Origin: Pseudobutyrivibrio ruminis
GTDB lineage: Bacteria > Bacillota > Clostridia > Lachnospirales > Lachnospiraceae
Reading direction: 5' to 3'
DNA length: 64,000 nucleotides
Assembly: GCF_015057245.1 (NCBI RefSeq)
Contig: NZ_SVET01000002.1
Coordinates: 124,001-188,000 of the forward strand
The notes below the pieces were generated by a model. That model worked only from the letters and a program-made list of their open reading frames with translations. It was not told where the DNA came from and ran no database searches. The position numbers and the translations under genes are program-made. Positions 29,383-37,824 of this stretch are shown here, piece by piece; the stretch's first letter is position 1, and every line of letters begins with the position of its first letter.

Positions 29383-30325
29383 CGTAAGTTCTCTCTGAAA
29401 TGATATAACGTGGGCGAGCCTTTGTCTCCATGTAGGTCTTTCCAACGTACTCACCGATTACGCCAAGTGAGATGAGCTGGATGCCGCCAAGGAAGCAGAC
29501 TGCCACCATGATACTAGACCATCCGGCGTTTGTATTGCCAAGGAAGTGCTGTACCACTGAATATATAAGCAAGATAAGGCTGATGAAAGCCACGAAAATA
29601 CCGAAGCCTGTAATCATGCGAATAGGCTTAACACTAAGGGATGTGATGCCATCGAATGCAAGGGAAAGCATCTTTGAAAGTGGGTAGTGGCTCTCTCCGG
29701 CGATACGCTCGTTTCTTGCATAGTAAACGCTAGTGCTCTTGAAACCTACAAGTGGGAACATTCCGCGAAGGAAAAGGTTGACCTCCTTGAAGTTTGCAAA
29801 TTCGTTAAGCACGCGGCTTGAAACTAATCTGTAATCAGCGTGGTTGAAAACAACCTCTGCACCCATGCTATTTAAAAGCTTATAGAAGCTCTCAGCTGTG
29901 AAGCGCTTAAAGAATGTATCTGTAGCACGGCTGTTGCGAACGCCATAGACGATTTCGCATCCGTCCAAATATGCATCTACCATTTCGTTCATAGCATTGA
30001 TATCGTCCTGACCATCGCAGTCGATAGAGATAGTGATGTCACAAAGCTCCTTTGCCTCCATAAGGCCTGCAAGAACTGCGTTCTGGTGACCACGGTTGCG
30101 GCTCTGTGTGATGCCAACGAAGTGCTCGTCCTGCTTTGCAAGGTCCTTGATAATCTCCCATGTAGTATCCTTTGAACCATCGTTTACGAACATTACACGT
30201 GACTTATCATCGATTTTGTCTGCTGATACAAGTTCTTTGATTTTGTCGAGGAACATAGGTGCAGTAATTGGCAATACCTTTTCTTCGTTGTAGCATGGAA
30301 TTACTATGTAAAGTACTGGTTTCAT
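29363..30325 (-). CDS. GT2 polyprenyl-phosphate sugar synthase (GtrB/DPM1-like)
   Basis: A 320-residue GT2 with IVIPCYNEEK (7-16), VNDGSKDTT (47-55) and DCDGQDD (102-108), and two C-terminal membrane segments ending in GEYVGKTYMETK. ATG at 30325 with AGGAG. The start lies only 16 bases from the dispersed hairpin element at 30342-30425, so that element forms most of the leader between this gene and the SDR gene. Loads a sugar on undecaprenyl phosphate; identity unknown. Confidence 0.85.
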   Translation of the reverse strand: MKPVLYIVIPCYNEEKVLPITAPMFLDKIKELVSADKIDDKSRVMFVNDGSKDTTWEIIKDLAKQDEHFVGITQSRNRGHQNAVLAGLMEAKELCDITISIDCDGQDDINAMNEMVDAYLDGCEIVYGVRNSRATDTFFKRFTAESFYKLLNSMGAEVVFNHADYRLVSSRVLNEFANFKEVNLFLRGMFPLVGFKSTSVYYARNERIAGESHYPLSKMLSLAFDGITSLSVKPIRMITGFGIFVAFISLILLIYSVVQHFLGNTNAGWSSIMVAVCFLGGIQLISLGVIGEYVGKTYMETKARPRYIISERTYDERTND

Positions 30326-30341
30326 TCTAATCTCCTAGTCC

Positions 30342-30425
30342 GCTAGTTACATACACAAGCCTTAGTATTTCTCCGCTCAACTACATGTTTCGCTTGAGAA
30401 ATCTAAGAGCTTGTTTATTACTAGC
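30342..30425 (-). ncRNA. Dispersed intergenic hairpin element, copy A
   Basis: 84 nt. Read on the gene-sense strand: outer helix GCTAGT/ACTAGC, then CAAGC/GCTTG, then TTAG/CTAA, then TTTCTC/GAGAAA, capped by a conserved loop containing GAAACATGTAGTTGA. Conserved single-stranded GTAAC precedes the closing arm. It begins 17 bases after the SDR stop and ends 16 bases before the GT2 ATG. Copies B-E have the same architecture with different but still complementary arms. Whether it acts as RNA is inferred. Confidence 0.7.
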
Positions 30426-30442
30426 TCATCTAAAGTTTATAA

Positions 30443-31270
30443 TTAATACATACTCATAATCTTGTCGATACGGCTTGAATCACCCCACACTGCCTTGGAG
30501 TCGTATGGGCGATCTGGGAATGTGCCGTAAGCTAAGCTGATAGAGAATCCATTGTCTTCGATGAATTTCTCTACGCGGTCTGCAAGCTTCATTGGCTTGC
30601 CTGTGCAGCACTCGATGATTCCCAGCACTTCATCCTGCATAGCAGCCTTTGCAACCTGCTCACAGAATAAATCGTAATCTGTGAAATCGTACTGATTCTG
30701 ACCTGTTGTGAATGGAAATGTGGTGTCGCCTGCCTCTGCTGCAGCTGTGAGCTTAGAGAAAATGCTGCAGCCCTTGTGAGCGTTACCAACTATATAGTAA
30801 CCCCTGAGCCACTGTAGCTTCACGCCTGTCTCCTTGCAGAGGAGCATGGTAGCCTGGCGAAGGGCATTCTTTGAAATACCGTAAAGTGACTGTGGTGCGC
30901 ATGGTGTATCTGCCTTGATGCAGCCTTCCATGAAGCCGATTTCGTGCATGGTGCCCATGACACACATCTTTCTGATGCCGGCACGGCACATCTTTGAAAT
31001 GAAATCATAGTGATGTGGCAAATCGTTCATATGATTTTCTGAAGCGTGGCGGAATCCGTCGCGCCAAGCCAAGTGAATCACAACATCTGGCTTCTCGAAA
31101 TATCCATATGGGTCCTCAAGAGTGAAAAGATCCGCATCTATACGCTTCGCGCGTGGGTCCACATCATCTGTGTGAAAATCCGTTGCAACGACCTCAGCAC
31201 CCAAGTCCAGCATAGTCTTCACAACTCCCTGACCTATATATCCATTTGCACCTGTTATTAAATATTTCAT
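30443..31270 (-). CDS. NAD-dependent epimerase/dehydratase (extended SDR)
   Basis: A 275-residue extended SDR. The Rossmann GANGYIGQG motif (7-15) binds NAD(P), VIHLAW marks the beta-4 strand, and YGISKNALRQ supplies the YxxxK catalytic pair. At 275 residues it is at the short end for sugar epimerases/reductases. The family covers 4-reductases, 4-epimerases and 4,6-dehydratases, and the sequence does not separate them. It is a candidate sugar-modifying step feeding the nearby cytidylyl- or glycosyltransferases. Confidence 0.75.
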   Translation of the reverse strand: MKYLITGANGYIGQGVVKTMLDLGAEVVATDFHTDDVDPRAKRIDADLFTLEDPYGYFEKPDVVIHLAWRDGFRHASENHMNDLPHHYDFISKMCRAGIRKMCVMGTMHEIGFMEGCIKADTPCAPQSLYGISKNALRQATMLLCKETGVKLQWLRGYYIVGNAHKGCSIFSKLTAAAEAGDTTFPFTTGQNQYDFTDYDLFCEQVAKAAMQDEVLGIIECCTGKPMKLADRVEKFIEDNGFSISLAYGTFPDRPYDSKAVWGDSSRIDKIMSMY

Positions 31271-31273
31271 TTT

Positions 31274-32356
31274 TTATACCTCAAACAAATTATCAATCCA
31301 TGAATGTATTGAATAGCGGCGACGTACCTGCTCATTTTCAACATATGGGCTATCAAGCCATTGCTCATCTGGCAATACGAAGGCTGAGTAATCACCTGAT
31401 GCCTCGGCTTCGTCGCATTTTGCAGATAGGTTTTCGAGAACCACCGCATTATTTTCATTATAGAACTCATAGTCCCGTAAATAAATGTTGTTTGTTACCA
31501 ACTTTCGCTTGATTCCAAGGGTTTCCATTGTACGCATTGTCAATCCCTGCTGCTTTTCATGGGCGAGGTCGATGACTGCCTTGGAATGCTTCACCATATC
31601 GCGGATGGTATCTGGGCTGAATGGTTCGAAGCTTACGATATCCATATCAAGGTTCTTTACAAGCTTAGGGTCCTTCAACTTTTTGCCGCGATATACGCTT
31701 GGATTCAAGTAGAGCTTAAGGCAAAGATTTTTGTCCTTGTTTGCTTCCTTGAATGCCTTGAAATATCTGTATCTGAATGGGAAGAAGGCTGAAACACTGA
31801 CGTAATCGTACTTGTATTCCTGCACCTCATCCATGTTGTTTGCATCGAATTCATCTGAATAGAAAAGTGGAAGAAGCTTGTAATCCATATCGGAATTAGC
31901 TGCGTCCACGGAATCGAATGTGCCTCTCCAGTCGAAAAGACGGCCAAGCTCGCCTTTGTGGCGCATGTTTTCAAAGGAATCCCATGAATAATAGATGGAT
32001 TTTCCGTTGGCCTTGAGGGCGTGGAGCTTTAGCTCGTGGATAGTCAATTCGTTTAAAACATTGCCGCGAATGACCAAGAGATAGTCATATCCGCCTGCCG
32101 GCATCTCTGCCAAAATCTGATTGGTAAGCTTTTTGTTGAACCTATCAAAAATGTTTGGCTTGTGGAAGATGCTCTCGATATTTTTCATAATCAAGAACTT
32201 TGTCTTTTCTGGCTCCTCATCGTAGAAATGAGGGTTGGCGCCGCGTGCCACCAAGTCCTTCTTTATCTCGTTCTGATAAGCGTAGAACTTTGGCATGATA
32301 ATAAGAATGTTCTTGGATTTTAAATCTACTTTGTAATCAAACTCTGTGTTCATCAT
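31274..32356 (-). CDS. CgeB-like putative GT-B glycosyltransferase
   Basis: A 360-residue soluble protein. ILIIMPKFYAYQNEIKK starts the N-terminal Rossmann domain, YLLVIRGNVL and SIYYSWDSFENM follow, and the C-terminal domain has VIDLAHEKQQGLTMRTMETLG, which resembles the donor-binding E-rich region of CgeB/GT4-like enzymes. Two ATG codons are adjacent at the start; the first overlaps the upstream stop by four bases. No donor or acceptor can be named. Confidence 0.6.
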   Translation of the reverse strand: MMNTEFDYKVDLKSKNILIIMPKFYAYQNEIKKDLVARGANPHFYDEEPEKTKFLIMKNIESIFHKPNIFDRFNKKLTNQILAEMPAGGYDYLLVIRGNVLNELTIHELKLHALKANGKSIYYSWDSFENMRHKGELGRLFDWRGTFDSVDAANSDMDYKLLPLFYSDEFDANNMDEVQEYKYDYVSVSAFFPFRYRYFKAFKEANKDKNLCLKLYLNPSVYRGKKLKDPKLVKNLDMDIVSFEPFSPDTIRDMVKHSKAVIDLAHEKQQGLTMRTMETLGIKRKLVTNNIYLRDYEFYNENNAVVLENLSAKCDEAEASGDYSAFVLPDEQWLDSPYVENEQVRRRYSIHSWIDNLFEV

Positions 32357-33315
32357 AATCTTGCAATAGTTTCCTCTGCTTCCTTACGGATGATTTCTGG
32401 ATTGAAGACCTTGCGGAAACGATAGTATTCCACTGGTCTGCCGCCGTACTCGCGGAAGCTGTGATTTATCTGCTTTACAACGCTGCCTTCGAAGTCGAAC
32501 TTGAGGCCAAGGTCGTGGGCCTTTTCGATTGACTTGTGGACAAGTGCGTCGTATGTCTGAAGTCTTGAGTGCTCAGGGATTGGGCCGCCTGCATCAAGAT
32601 AGAGGCTTTCCTCGTCCCAAACTAAAAAGCTAAGTGAAAGAACTTCGTCGTTCTCACCGAGAGCTGCAAAAACTTCGCCTGCATTGTGGGCGTAGGCTGC
32701 TTCGTATATACGATGCCACTGCTCTCTTGAAAATGGAACTGGCAAATCCTGGCGAGCGAAAATCTTTTCATGCTCGGTGTAGAATGTATCAGCGTCAATC
32801 GTGCCGAAGTGGTGAACGTTTTTCTCGCCCTTGCGGATCATGTTTTTATACTTGCTGCTGATGTTTTTATCAACCTGCTCCATATCGGATGTATCCTCGA
32901 TAACGTATGTGTAGCGAGGGATTACGCTATATCTGTGCCAGAAAAATGGAAGGAAGTTCTGGTACTTGTACTGGAACTGCTGCTCATAAATATCCAGGCC
33001 CATGCTTTCGATGAACTCGATGGCAGCGTCGCAGATTTCTTCCTCATAGCTAGCGCGCTTTGCAAGGGACTGTGGGTCCTTTGGATAGCTGACAATCAAG
33101 CCATTTGTCTGTGTGAGAGGTGGCTTGGTGATACGCTTTATTCCGTTTTTCTGTTCAAGATAATATGGCATAGCAGCCCAAATGCGGCCGCCCTTTTCAT
33201 AGAGCCATACATCCCAATTTTCAGGACCAACTACTGCATCGAGCCACCATGGCTTTGAATAGATGCACACGTAATTGTCCTGGCAAAATTTTTCAAACTG
33301 TTCTTTATTACTCAT
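32353..33315 (-). CDS. FemAB/BioF2-like GNAT acyltransferase
   Basis: A 320-residue protein with the double-GNAT layout of FemAB/CelD-type enzymes. The C-terminal domain has LYLDAGGPIPEHSRLQTYDALV and FDFEGSVVKQINHSFREYGG, a block I associate with acetyltransferases in capsule and O-antigen clusters that acylate amino sugars. Peptidoglycan Fem function is less likely because no coiled-coil tRNA-binding arm is visible. Coupled by a four-base overlap to the next gene. Confidence 0.68.
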   Translation of the reverse strand: MSNKEQFEKFCQDNYVCIYSKPWWLDAVVGPENWDVWLYEKGGRIWAAMPYYLEQKNGIKRITKPPLTQTNGLIVSYPKDPQSLAKRASYEEEICDAAIEFIESMGLDIYEQQFQYKYQNFLPFFWHRYSVIPRYTYVIEDTSDMEQVDKNISSKYKNMIRKGEKNVHHFGTIDADTFYTEHEKIFARQDLPVPFSREQWHRIYEAAYAHNAGEVFAALGENDEVLSLSFLVWDEESLYLDAGGPIPEHSRLQTYDALVHKSIEKAHDLGLKFDFEGSVVKQINHSFREYGGRPVEYYRFRKVFNPEIIRKEAEETIARL

Positions 33316-33332
33316 TTTATCCTCTTTAGCTT

Positions 33333-34493
33333 TTAAGCTGTGTAGATTCTTCTTGCGATTACTTCGTAATCAAACTGAAGCTTTGCGAATGCAAATGACT
33401 TTGCCTTTGTCTGCTCCAAAAGCATTGGTGTTTCTGTGATGCTCTTGAATACGTTTACCATATCATCAACTGTCTCCACGAAGAAGTAGTTTTCGCCGTT
33501 GCAATCGCTGTATGTTGCATCCTTGTAGGTTTCGTGTGGATATGTCATGTTGGCGCAGCCGCAGCACATGGCAGTCTCGAATGTGGATGACTGGCCGCCT
33601 GGCTGGCAGTACAAATCAACGCCTGCAAGGAATTCCTCGATTTCTTTATTGACCTTCCAGCCCATGAAGCGGATGCGATTATCTGACTCCAAAAGTGGGC
33701 GAAGGGTGGATTCCATATCCTCTGGAATGGAACCGAACACAAACAGTGCAAGGCGTGGGTCGCTGACCTGTGTGAATGCCTGCAAAAGCTCGGCAGTGCG
33801 CTTGCCTGCTGAAAGCTTTCCTGAGTGAGCCATGATGATGGCGTCCTGTGGAAGGCTGTATTTATTGATGATGTTCTGGCGAGCTTCGCGCTGCTGCTCG
33901 GTAGAATAAATAATTCCGCCGATGGCCATGAACTCCATCTTGTTATCTGGAATACCGTAGATATCCTTGAGCCAGTCTCTCATCTGCACGCCCAAGTAGA
34001 GAATCTTATCAACCTGTGGCAACGCCTTATGAACGAAGTGGCCGTGGATGAATTTGTAAAATGCCTTGCTAAGTGGTGTCATAGCTGAGTTTGTGTAGTC
34101 CTCGTGGCTATCCATGAAGAAAAGGCACTCTGGATGGTGCTTGCAGTAATCTGCCACATCCATCATTTCGAATCCGCACACACCATGATAAAGGATGGTG
34201 TCTGGCTGGATTTCCTTGAGATATTTCTTGAGCTTGCGGCACTTTTGGATTTTTTCTGTCCAAAGGTCGCTATTGAAAACTCGGTCGTATTCTAATCTGA
34301 TAAGACGGGCGCCGTTATCGAGGATTCTGTCCTCCTCTGGGCCCTTCACAAGCTTGCTGCCCTCGTAGTGATAGACGTCTGTGATGATTGTAACATCGTG
34401 GCCATCCTTACGATTCATAGCAATTAGCATGTTCTCCTGGTAAAGCATCCCTTCTGTAAAGTGGGATGGCATTCCTATGTGTAATACTTTCAT
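33333..34493 (-). CDS. GT4-family glycosyltransferase
   Basis: 386 residues from the ATG at 34493, which is preceded by AGGAG. An upstream in-frame extension to 34601 overlaps the next gene and reads as low-complexity basic residues, so it is rejected. GT-B architecture: MKVLHIGMPSHFTEG at the N-terminus, IMAHSGKLSAGKRTAELLQAF (in two parts IMAHSGKL and GKRTAELLQAF) for the linker and LFVFGSIPED for the donor domain, with FETAMCCGCANM near the acidic donor motif. The first Glu of the usual EX7E is replaced, so the enzyme is divergent. Confidence 0.72.
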   Translation of the reverse strand: MKVLHIGMPSHFTEGMLYQENMLIAMNRKDGHDVTIITDVYHYEGSKLVKGPEEDRILDNGARLIRLEYDRVFNSDLWTEKIQKCRKLKKYLKEIQPDTILYHGVCGFEMMDVADYCKHHPECLFFMDSHEDYTNSAMTPLSKAFYKFIHGHFVHKALPQVDKILYLGVQMRDWLKDIYGIPDNKMEFMAIGGIIYSTEQQREARQNIINKYSLPQDAIIMAHSGKLSAGKRTAELLQAFTQVSDPRLALFVFGSIPEDMESTLRPLLESDNRIRFMGWKVNKEIEEFLAGVDLYCQPGGQSSTFETAMCCGCANMTYPHETYKDATYSDCNGENYFFVETVDDMVNVFKSITETPMLLEQTKAKSFAFAKLQFDYEVIARRIYTA

Positions 34494-34504
34494 ATAAACT
34501 CCTA

Positions 34505-35065
34505 TTAATGTGGCATTACCACGGCGCGTGGGCGTGGGGCTGATACCACGGAATAATCTGGAACACTTTTGGCGATGACTACATTTCCGCCGATGCAGCA
34601 ATTGCGCCCGATTTTTACTCCTGGAAGGATGAGCACATTGTTGCCGATAAGTGTGTTTTCTCCGATTTCGATTGGCTTGGTAGATATTGGCTGATCCTGG
34701 ATTGGAGCGTCCAAATCTGCGTAGCCATGAGCGCAGTCATTAATCATGACATTGCCACCGATTCCAACATTGTCGCCGATTGTGATTCCGCTTGCGCAGA
34801 AAATGTGAGCGTTCTGGCCGATGGTTACGCCGTTGCCGATTTTGATGAGTGGATTGAACTGCACTCCGTCCTTGTATTCCAAAGTCTCCATGCGAAGGCC
34901 TGGGAGGATGTAAACTTTCTCGCCAAGCTCTACGTTTTGCAAGTTGGTAAGTCTTAGCGGCTTGGACATGACGCAGCGCTTGCCTACTTTTTTAAACTTG
35001 TGAAAATATCTGATGTAATTAACTGCATCTCTTACATCTCGTAATCTATTCTTGAGAAATTCCAT
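34505..35065 (-). CDS. Left-handed beta-helix (hexapeptide) acyltransferase
   Basis: A 186-residue LbH acetyltransferase of the maltose-acetyltransferase/WcaF type. Repeated [LIV]G-x4 turns run from about residue 68 to 170 (IGNGVTIGQNAHI, IGDNVGIGGNV, IGENTLIGNNV, IGRNCCIGGNV), with His113 in NDCAHGY as the likely catalytic base. It would O- or N-acetylate a sugar in this cluster. GGGAG lies 16-10 bases before the ATG, directly after hairpin element copy B. Confidence 0.82.
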   Translation of the reverse strand: MEFLKNRLRDVRDAVNYIRYFHKFKKVGKRCVMSKPLRLTNLQNVELGEKVYILPGLRMETLEYKDGVQFNPLIKIGNGVTIGQNAHIFCASGITIGDNVGIGGNVMINDCAHGYADLDAPIQDQPISTKPIEIGENTLIGNNVLILPGVKIGRNCCIGGNVVIAKSVPDYSVVSAPRPRAVVMPH

Positions 35066-35081
35066 ACCTAAACTATCTCCC

Positions 35082-35171
35082 GCTATTGTTACAGTCTCAA
35101 GCCTAAGATATTGCTTTCGTCGACTAACATGTCTCCTTAAGCAACACTTAGAGCTTGATACTTACAATAGC
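35082..35171 (-). ncRNA. Dispersed intergenic hairpin element, copy B
   Basis: 90 nt. Gene-sense helices: GCTATTGT/ACAATAGC, CAAGC/GCTTG, TAAG/CTTA and TTGCTT/AAGCAA, all different from copy A yet complementary. The loop contains GAGACATGTTAGTCGA. The element starts at the last base of the upstream stop codon and ends 16 bases before the ATG at 35065, so it fills the whole space between the genes apart from the ribosome binding site. Confidence 0.7.
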
Positions 35172-36400
35172 TACTTATAATTTTTATATATTTCAATGTA
35201 ATTATTGTACATCACCGCATTGTCATAGTTAGCGACCGCGTATGCGCGGATTTCGTCAGCAGTGAGGCCACGGCTGAGCTGTGAGTCGATGGCTTTTTGC
35301 AATGCCTCCAATGTAGCGGCATATTTCACATCTGCGTCGCCAGCAATATCCACGTGGACGAAGGTGCCGTAAGGCTCTGGCGCGGTTTCTTTGGTGCCGC
35401 ACTCATCCAATCCTACAACAGGTGTGCCGCAGCACAATGCCTCGATGCAGGTGGTTGGGAAGTTTTCAGCCTTCGAGCATATTATAAACAAATCTGCCTC
35501 AGAATACCAACGAGCCAGTTCGTCCTGATCCTTGGTGCGGGCGATAAGCTGCACATTTGCTGAGTGGCGCTTTGTTTCATCAGCCCCTACAAGCACGAAA
35601 TGTGTGTCTGGCATGGTCTCTGCCAAATCAACTACCATCTGGCCGCCCTTGCGGACATCCATGATGTTTGGCGCTACTGCCAGGATGAGCCTAGCATCGG
35701 CTGGGATGCCGAACTGGTTGCGGATGGCGTCGTCCTTTGGACGTGGGTAGAAAATGCCATCGGTGTCGATTCCGTTATGTATAACCTGAATGTTGTTACC
35801 ATACAGGTATGTTTCCTTTGTTTTGTCAGCCAGCCACTTGGAAGGTGTGACGATTGCCTTAAGATTCAGGCCCTCCATGGCTGCCTTTTTTTCTGCAAGA
35901 AGCTGAGCTGTTTTGTCGATTGCCAACGAGCTAACGTACTGGCGGAGATATGGGCAGTTGCCACATCCGCTTTTATAGCCCTGGCACTCGTATGCGAAAC
36001 CGCATTTGCCTGTGTACATGTATTCGCAGTGGAATGTCCACACAACTGGAATCTGCTGCTCCTTGAGGAACTCCAGCAACTCTGCGATGTTTACAAAGTA
36101 TGCGTGGAGCTCGTGTATGTGAATCAAATCCGGCTTAAAATCCTTGATGTACTGGATAAGATTTGCTGTGGACTTTGGTGAGTAGCAACCGTTTTTGCCA
36201 GTGATTCTAGCAAGCAGGGCATGCTTCTTTGTCTCCCAGTCCAGGCCGAATTTGTAAATGCCTGGTTCATCTATGACATCTCCACGGCCGTAGGCAATGC
36301 GAGCCTCGTGACCATCGGCGTTGAGGCGACGATAAAGGTCGTACACTATTTTGCCTGTGGAGCTGTATTTGCAGTTAACATCTAATAAAAGAATCTTCAT
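35171..36400 (-). CDS. GT4-family glycosyltransferase (WcaC-like)
   Basis: A 409-residue retaining GT-B enzyme. N-terminal MKILLLDVN and STGKIVYDLYRRL, the acceptor-domain HIHELHAYFV, and a CxxxC/CxxCP set (CGFAYECQGY, CGNCPYL) that is usual in this WcaC-like subgroup. The donor domain has VIHNGID, LILAVAPN and the EX7E motif in AENFPTTCIEAL. It adds one sugar from a nucleotide donor on the cytoplasmic face. Confidence 0.82.
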   Translation of the reverse strand: MKILLLDVNCKYSSTGKIVYDLYRRLNADGHEARIAYGRGDVIDEPGIYKFGLDWETKKHALLARITGKNGCYSPKSTANLIQYIKDFKPDLIHIHELHAYFVNIAELLEFLKEQQIPVVWTFHCEYMYTGKCGFAYECQGYKSGCGNCPYLRQYVSSLAIDKTAQLLAEKKAAMEGLNLKAIVTPSKWLADKTKETYLYGNNIQVIHNGIDTDGIFYPRPKDDAIRNQFGIPADARLILAVAPNIMDVRKGGQMVVDLAETMPDTHFVLVGADETKRHSANVQLIARTKDQDELARWYSEADLFIICSKAENFPTTCIEALCCGTPVVGLDECGTKETAPEPYGTFVHVDIAGDADVKYAATLEALQKAIDSQLSRGLTADEIRAYAVANYDNAVMYNNYIEIYKNYK

Positions 36401-36415
36401 GGTTTCGTCCTTGAT

Positions 36416-37186
36416 TTACTCAGAGTAGATTCCTGCATCAGTCAATTCTTCCTCGGTAGGAGCTGTGATGAGGACTGCCTTGAGGCGGCCGTAGTATACG
36501 AACATGCTTCCGCCTGCTGCTGCGTGGGCATGGCCGTTTTCGATAACATCCTTCAGATCAGAGATGCCGCCGGCGCCGCCGCAAGCTGTAACAGGGATAT
36601 CTACGGCGTTAACCACCTGATTTACAAGGTCGATATCGTAGCCTTCCATCATTCCATCGCGATCGATTGAGTTAAGGAAGATTTCTCCAACTCCAAGCTC
36701 CTCGGCATGCTTTGCAAGCTCTACCGGGCTCATATCGATGACCTTTGTGCCATCGCAGATGACGCACTTGTACTGGCCATTTACCACTTTTGCGTCGATG
36801 GAAGCAACCACCGACTGGGAACCTGCAAGTGCAACTGCATCCTTTACAAGCTGCTCATCCTCTACAAGGCTTGTGTTCAAAACAACCTTTTCATAGCCGA
36901 TTGCAAGAAGCTTGCGAACCTGGTCCAAAGTCTTGATGCCGCCGCCATATGAAAGTGGCATGAATGCTTCAGATGCCATATCTGTGAGAAGCTCGAAGTC
37001 TGGCTCCAAGCCCTTTTTGCTGGCAGAAATATCAAGCACTGCCATCTCGTCGATGCCCTTACGGTTGAAGATTTTCAACGCGTTGACTGGGTCACCAAGG
37101 TATGTTGGCTTTTTGAAATTTATTGTCTTTATCAAATCCCTATCATCAATAAGAAGAACTGGGATGATTCTTGGTCTATTAAACAT
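36416..37186 (-). CDS. HisF-like ammonia-channelling partner of the sugar amidotransferase
   Basis: A 256-residue TIM barrel like imidazole-glycerol-phosphate synthase HisF: IIPVLLID at the start, LSYGGGIKTLDQ and ACGGAGG phosphate loops. In O-antigen and flagellin loci such paralogues (for example WbpI-linked HisF2 of Pseudomonas and LegF-locus relatives) act with a HisH-like glutaminase and a PseA/WbpG-type synthetase to make acetamidino sugars. The adjacent HisH and amidotransferase genes make that the obvious role, rather than histidine synthesis, since no other his genes are near. Confidence 0.85.
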   Translation of the reverse strand: MFNRPRIIPVLLIDDRDLIKTINFKKPTYLGDPVNALKIFNRKGIDEMAVLDISASKKGLEPDFELLTDMASEAFMPLSYGGGIKTLDQVRKLLAIGYEKVVLNTSLVEDEQLVKDAVALAGSQSVVASIDAKVVNGQYKCVICDGTKVIDMSPVELAKHAEELGVGEIFLNSIDRDGMMEGYDIDLVNQVVNAVDIPVTACGGAGGISDLKDVIENGHAHAAAGGSMFVYYGRLKAVLITAPTEEELTDAGIYSE

Positions 37187-37207
37187 AATTTTTCCTTTAG
37201 GCTATTG

Positions 37208-37819
37208 CTAACACTTTTTAACAAAATTTTCTAATAGTCTCATGCCGAAGTCGTGGCTCTTTTCCGGATGGAACTGGACGCCGTACACATTGCCTTTGTT
37301 TACTGCGCAGGCGAATTCGTATCCGTAGTCGCATGTCATCATCACATCCTCAGCATTCTTGCAAACAGCGTGATATGTGTGAACGAAGTAATATCTCTGG
37401 CGACCTTCGATTCCATCTAAAAGTGGCACGTCCTTTTTGAACTCCACGATGTCCCATCCCATGTGAGGAACCTTGAGGTTCATTTCTGCTGGGATGTCGA
37501 AGCGCTTGCAGCTGAAATCGATGAGGCCAAGGCCAGGGAGCTGACCTTCCTCGGAACCATTTCCAAGGAGCTGCATACCAAGGCAGATACCAAGGATTGG
37601 CTTGCCGTTTCGTGCTTCTTCTTTAATTAAATCTACAAGGCCTGTTTCATTGAGCTTGCCCATGCCGGCATCGAATGCACCAACGCCTGGCAAGATGATT
37701 TTGTCTGCTGCCTTGATTTTCTCTGGGTCCGCAGTGATGACGCTTTTCTCGCCAATTACTTTGAGCATGTTGGCTATACTGCCTAAGTTGCCCAGGCCGT
37801 AGTTTATAATTGCTACCAT
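37208..37819 (-). CDS. HisH-like glutaminase supplying ammonia to the sugar amidotransferase
   Basis: 203 residues from the ATG at 37819, with GAGG upstream. A longer frame to 37894 runs into the upstream gene and is rejected. Class I glutaminase with the triad Cys79 (GICLGMQ), His184 and Glu186 (FHPEKS). It hydrolyses glutamine and passes ammonia to its synthase partner. The order amidotransferase-HisH-HisF is the standard cassette for amidino-sugar formation. Confidence 0.86.
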   Translation of the reverse strand: MVAIINYGLGNLGSIANMLKVIGEKSVITADPEKIKAADKIILPGVGAFDAGMGKLNETGLVDLIKEEARNGKPILGICLGMQLLGNGSEEGQLPGLGLIDFSCKRFDIPAEMNLKVPHMGWDIVEFKKDVPLLDGIEGRQRYYFVHTYHAVCKNAEDVMMTCDYGYEFACAVNKGNVYGVQFHPEKSHDFGMRLLENFVKKC

Positions 37820-37824
37820 AATAT

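Noticed and set aside
29383..29454. Longer N-terminus for the GT-B protein (start at 29454)
   Set aside because: It would overlap the upstream GT2 gene by 92 bases; the ATG at 29382 has a better ribosome binding site and a minimal overlap.
34494..34601. Longer N-terminus for the GT4 protein (start at 34601)
   Set aside because: Basic low-complexity translation that overlaps the acyltransferase gene; AGGAG precedes the ATG at 34493.
36416..37819. Histidine biosynthesis genes hisF/hisH
   Set aside because: No other his genes are near and the sugar amidotransferase sits directly upstream, so they are the glycan-pathway paralogues.
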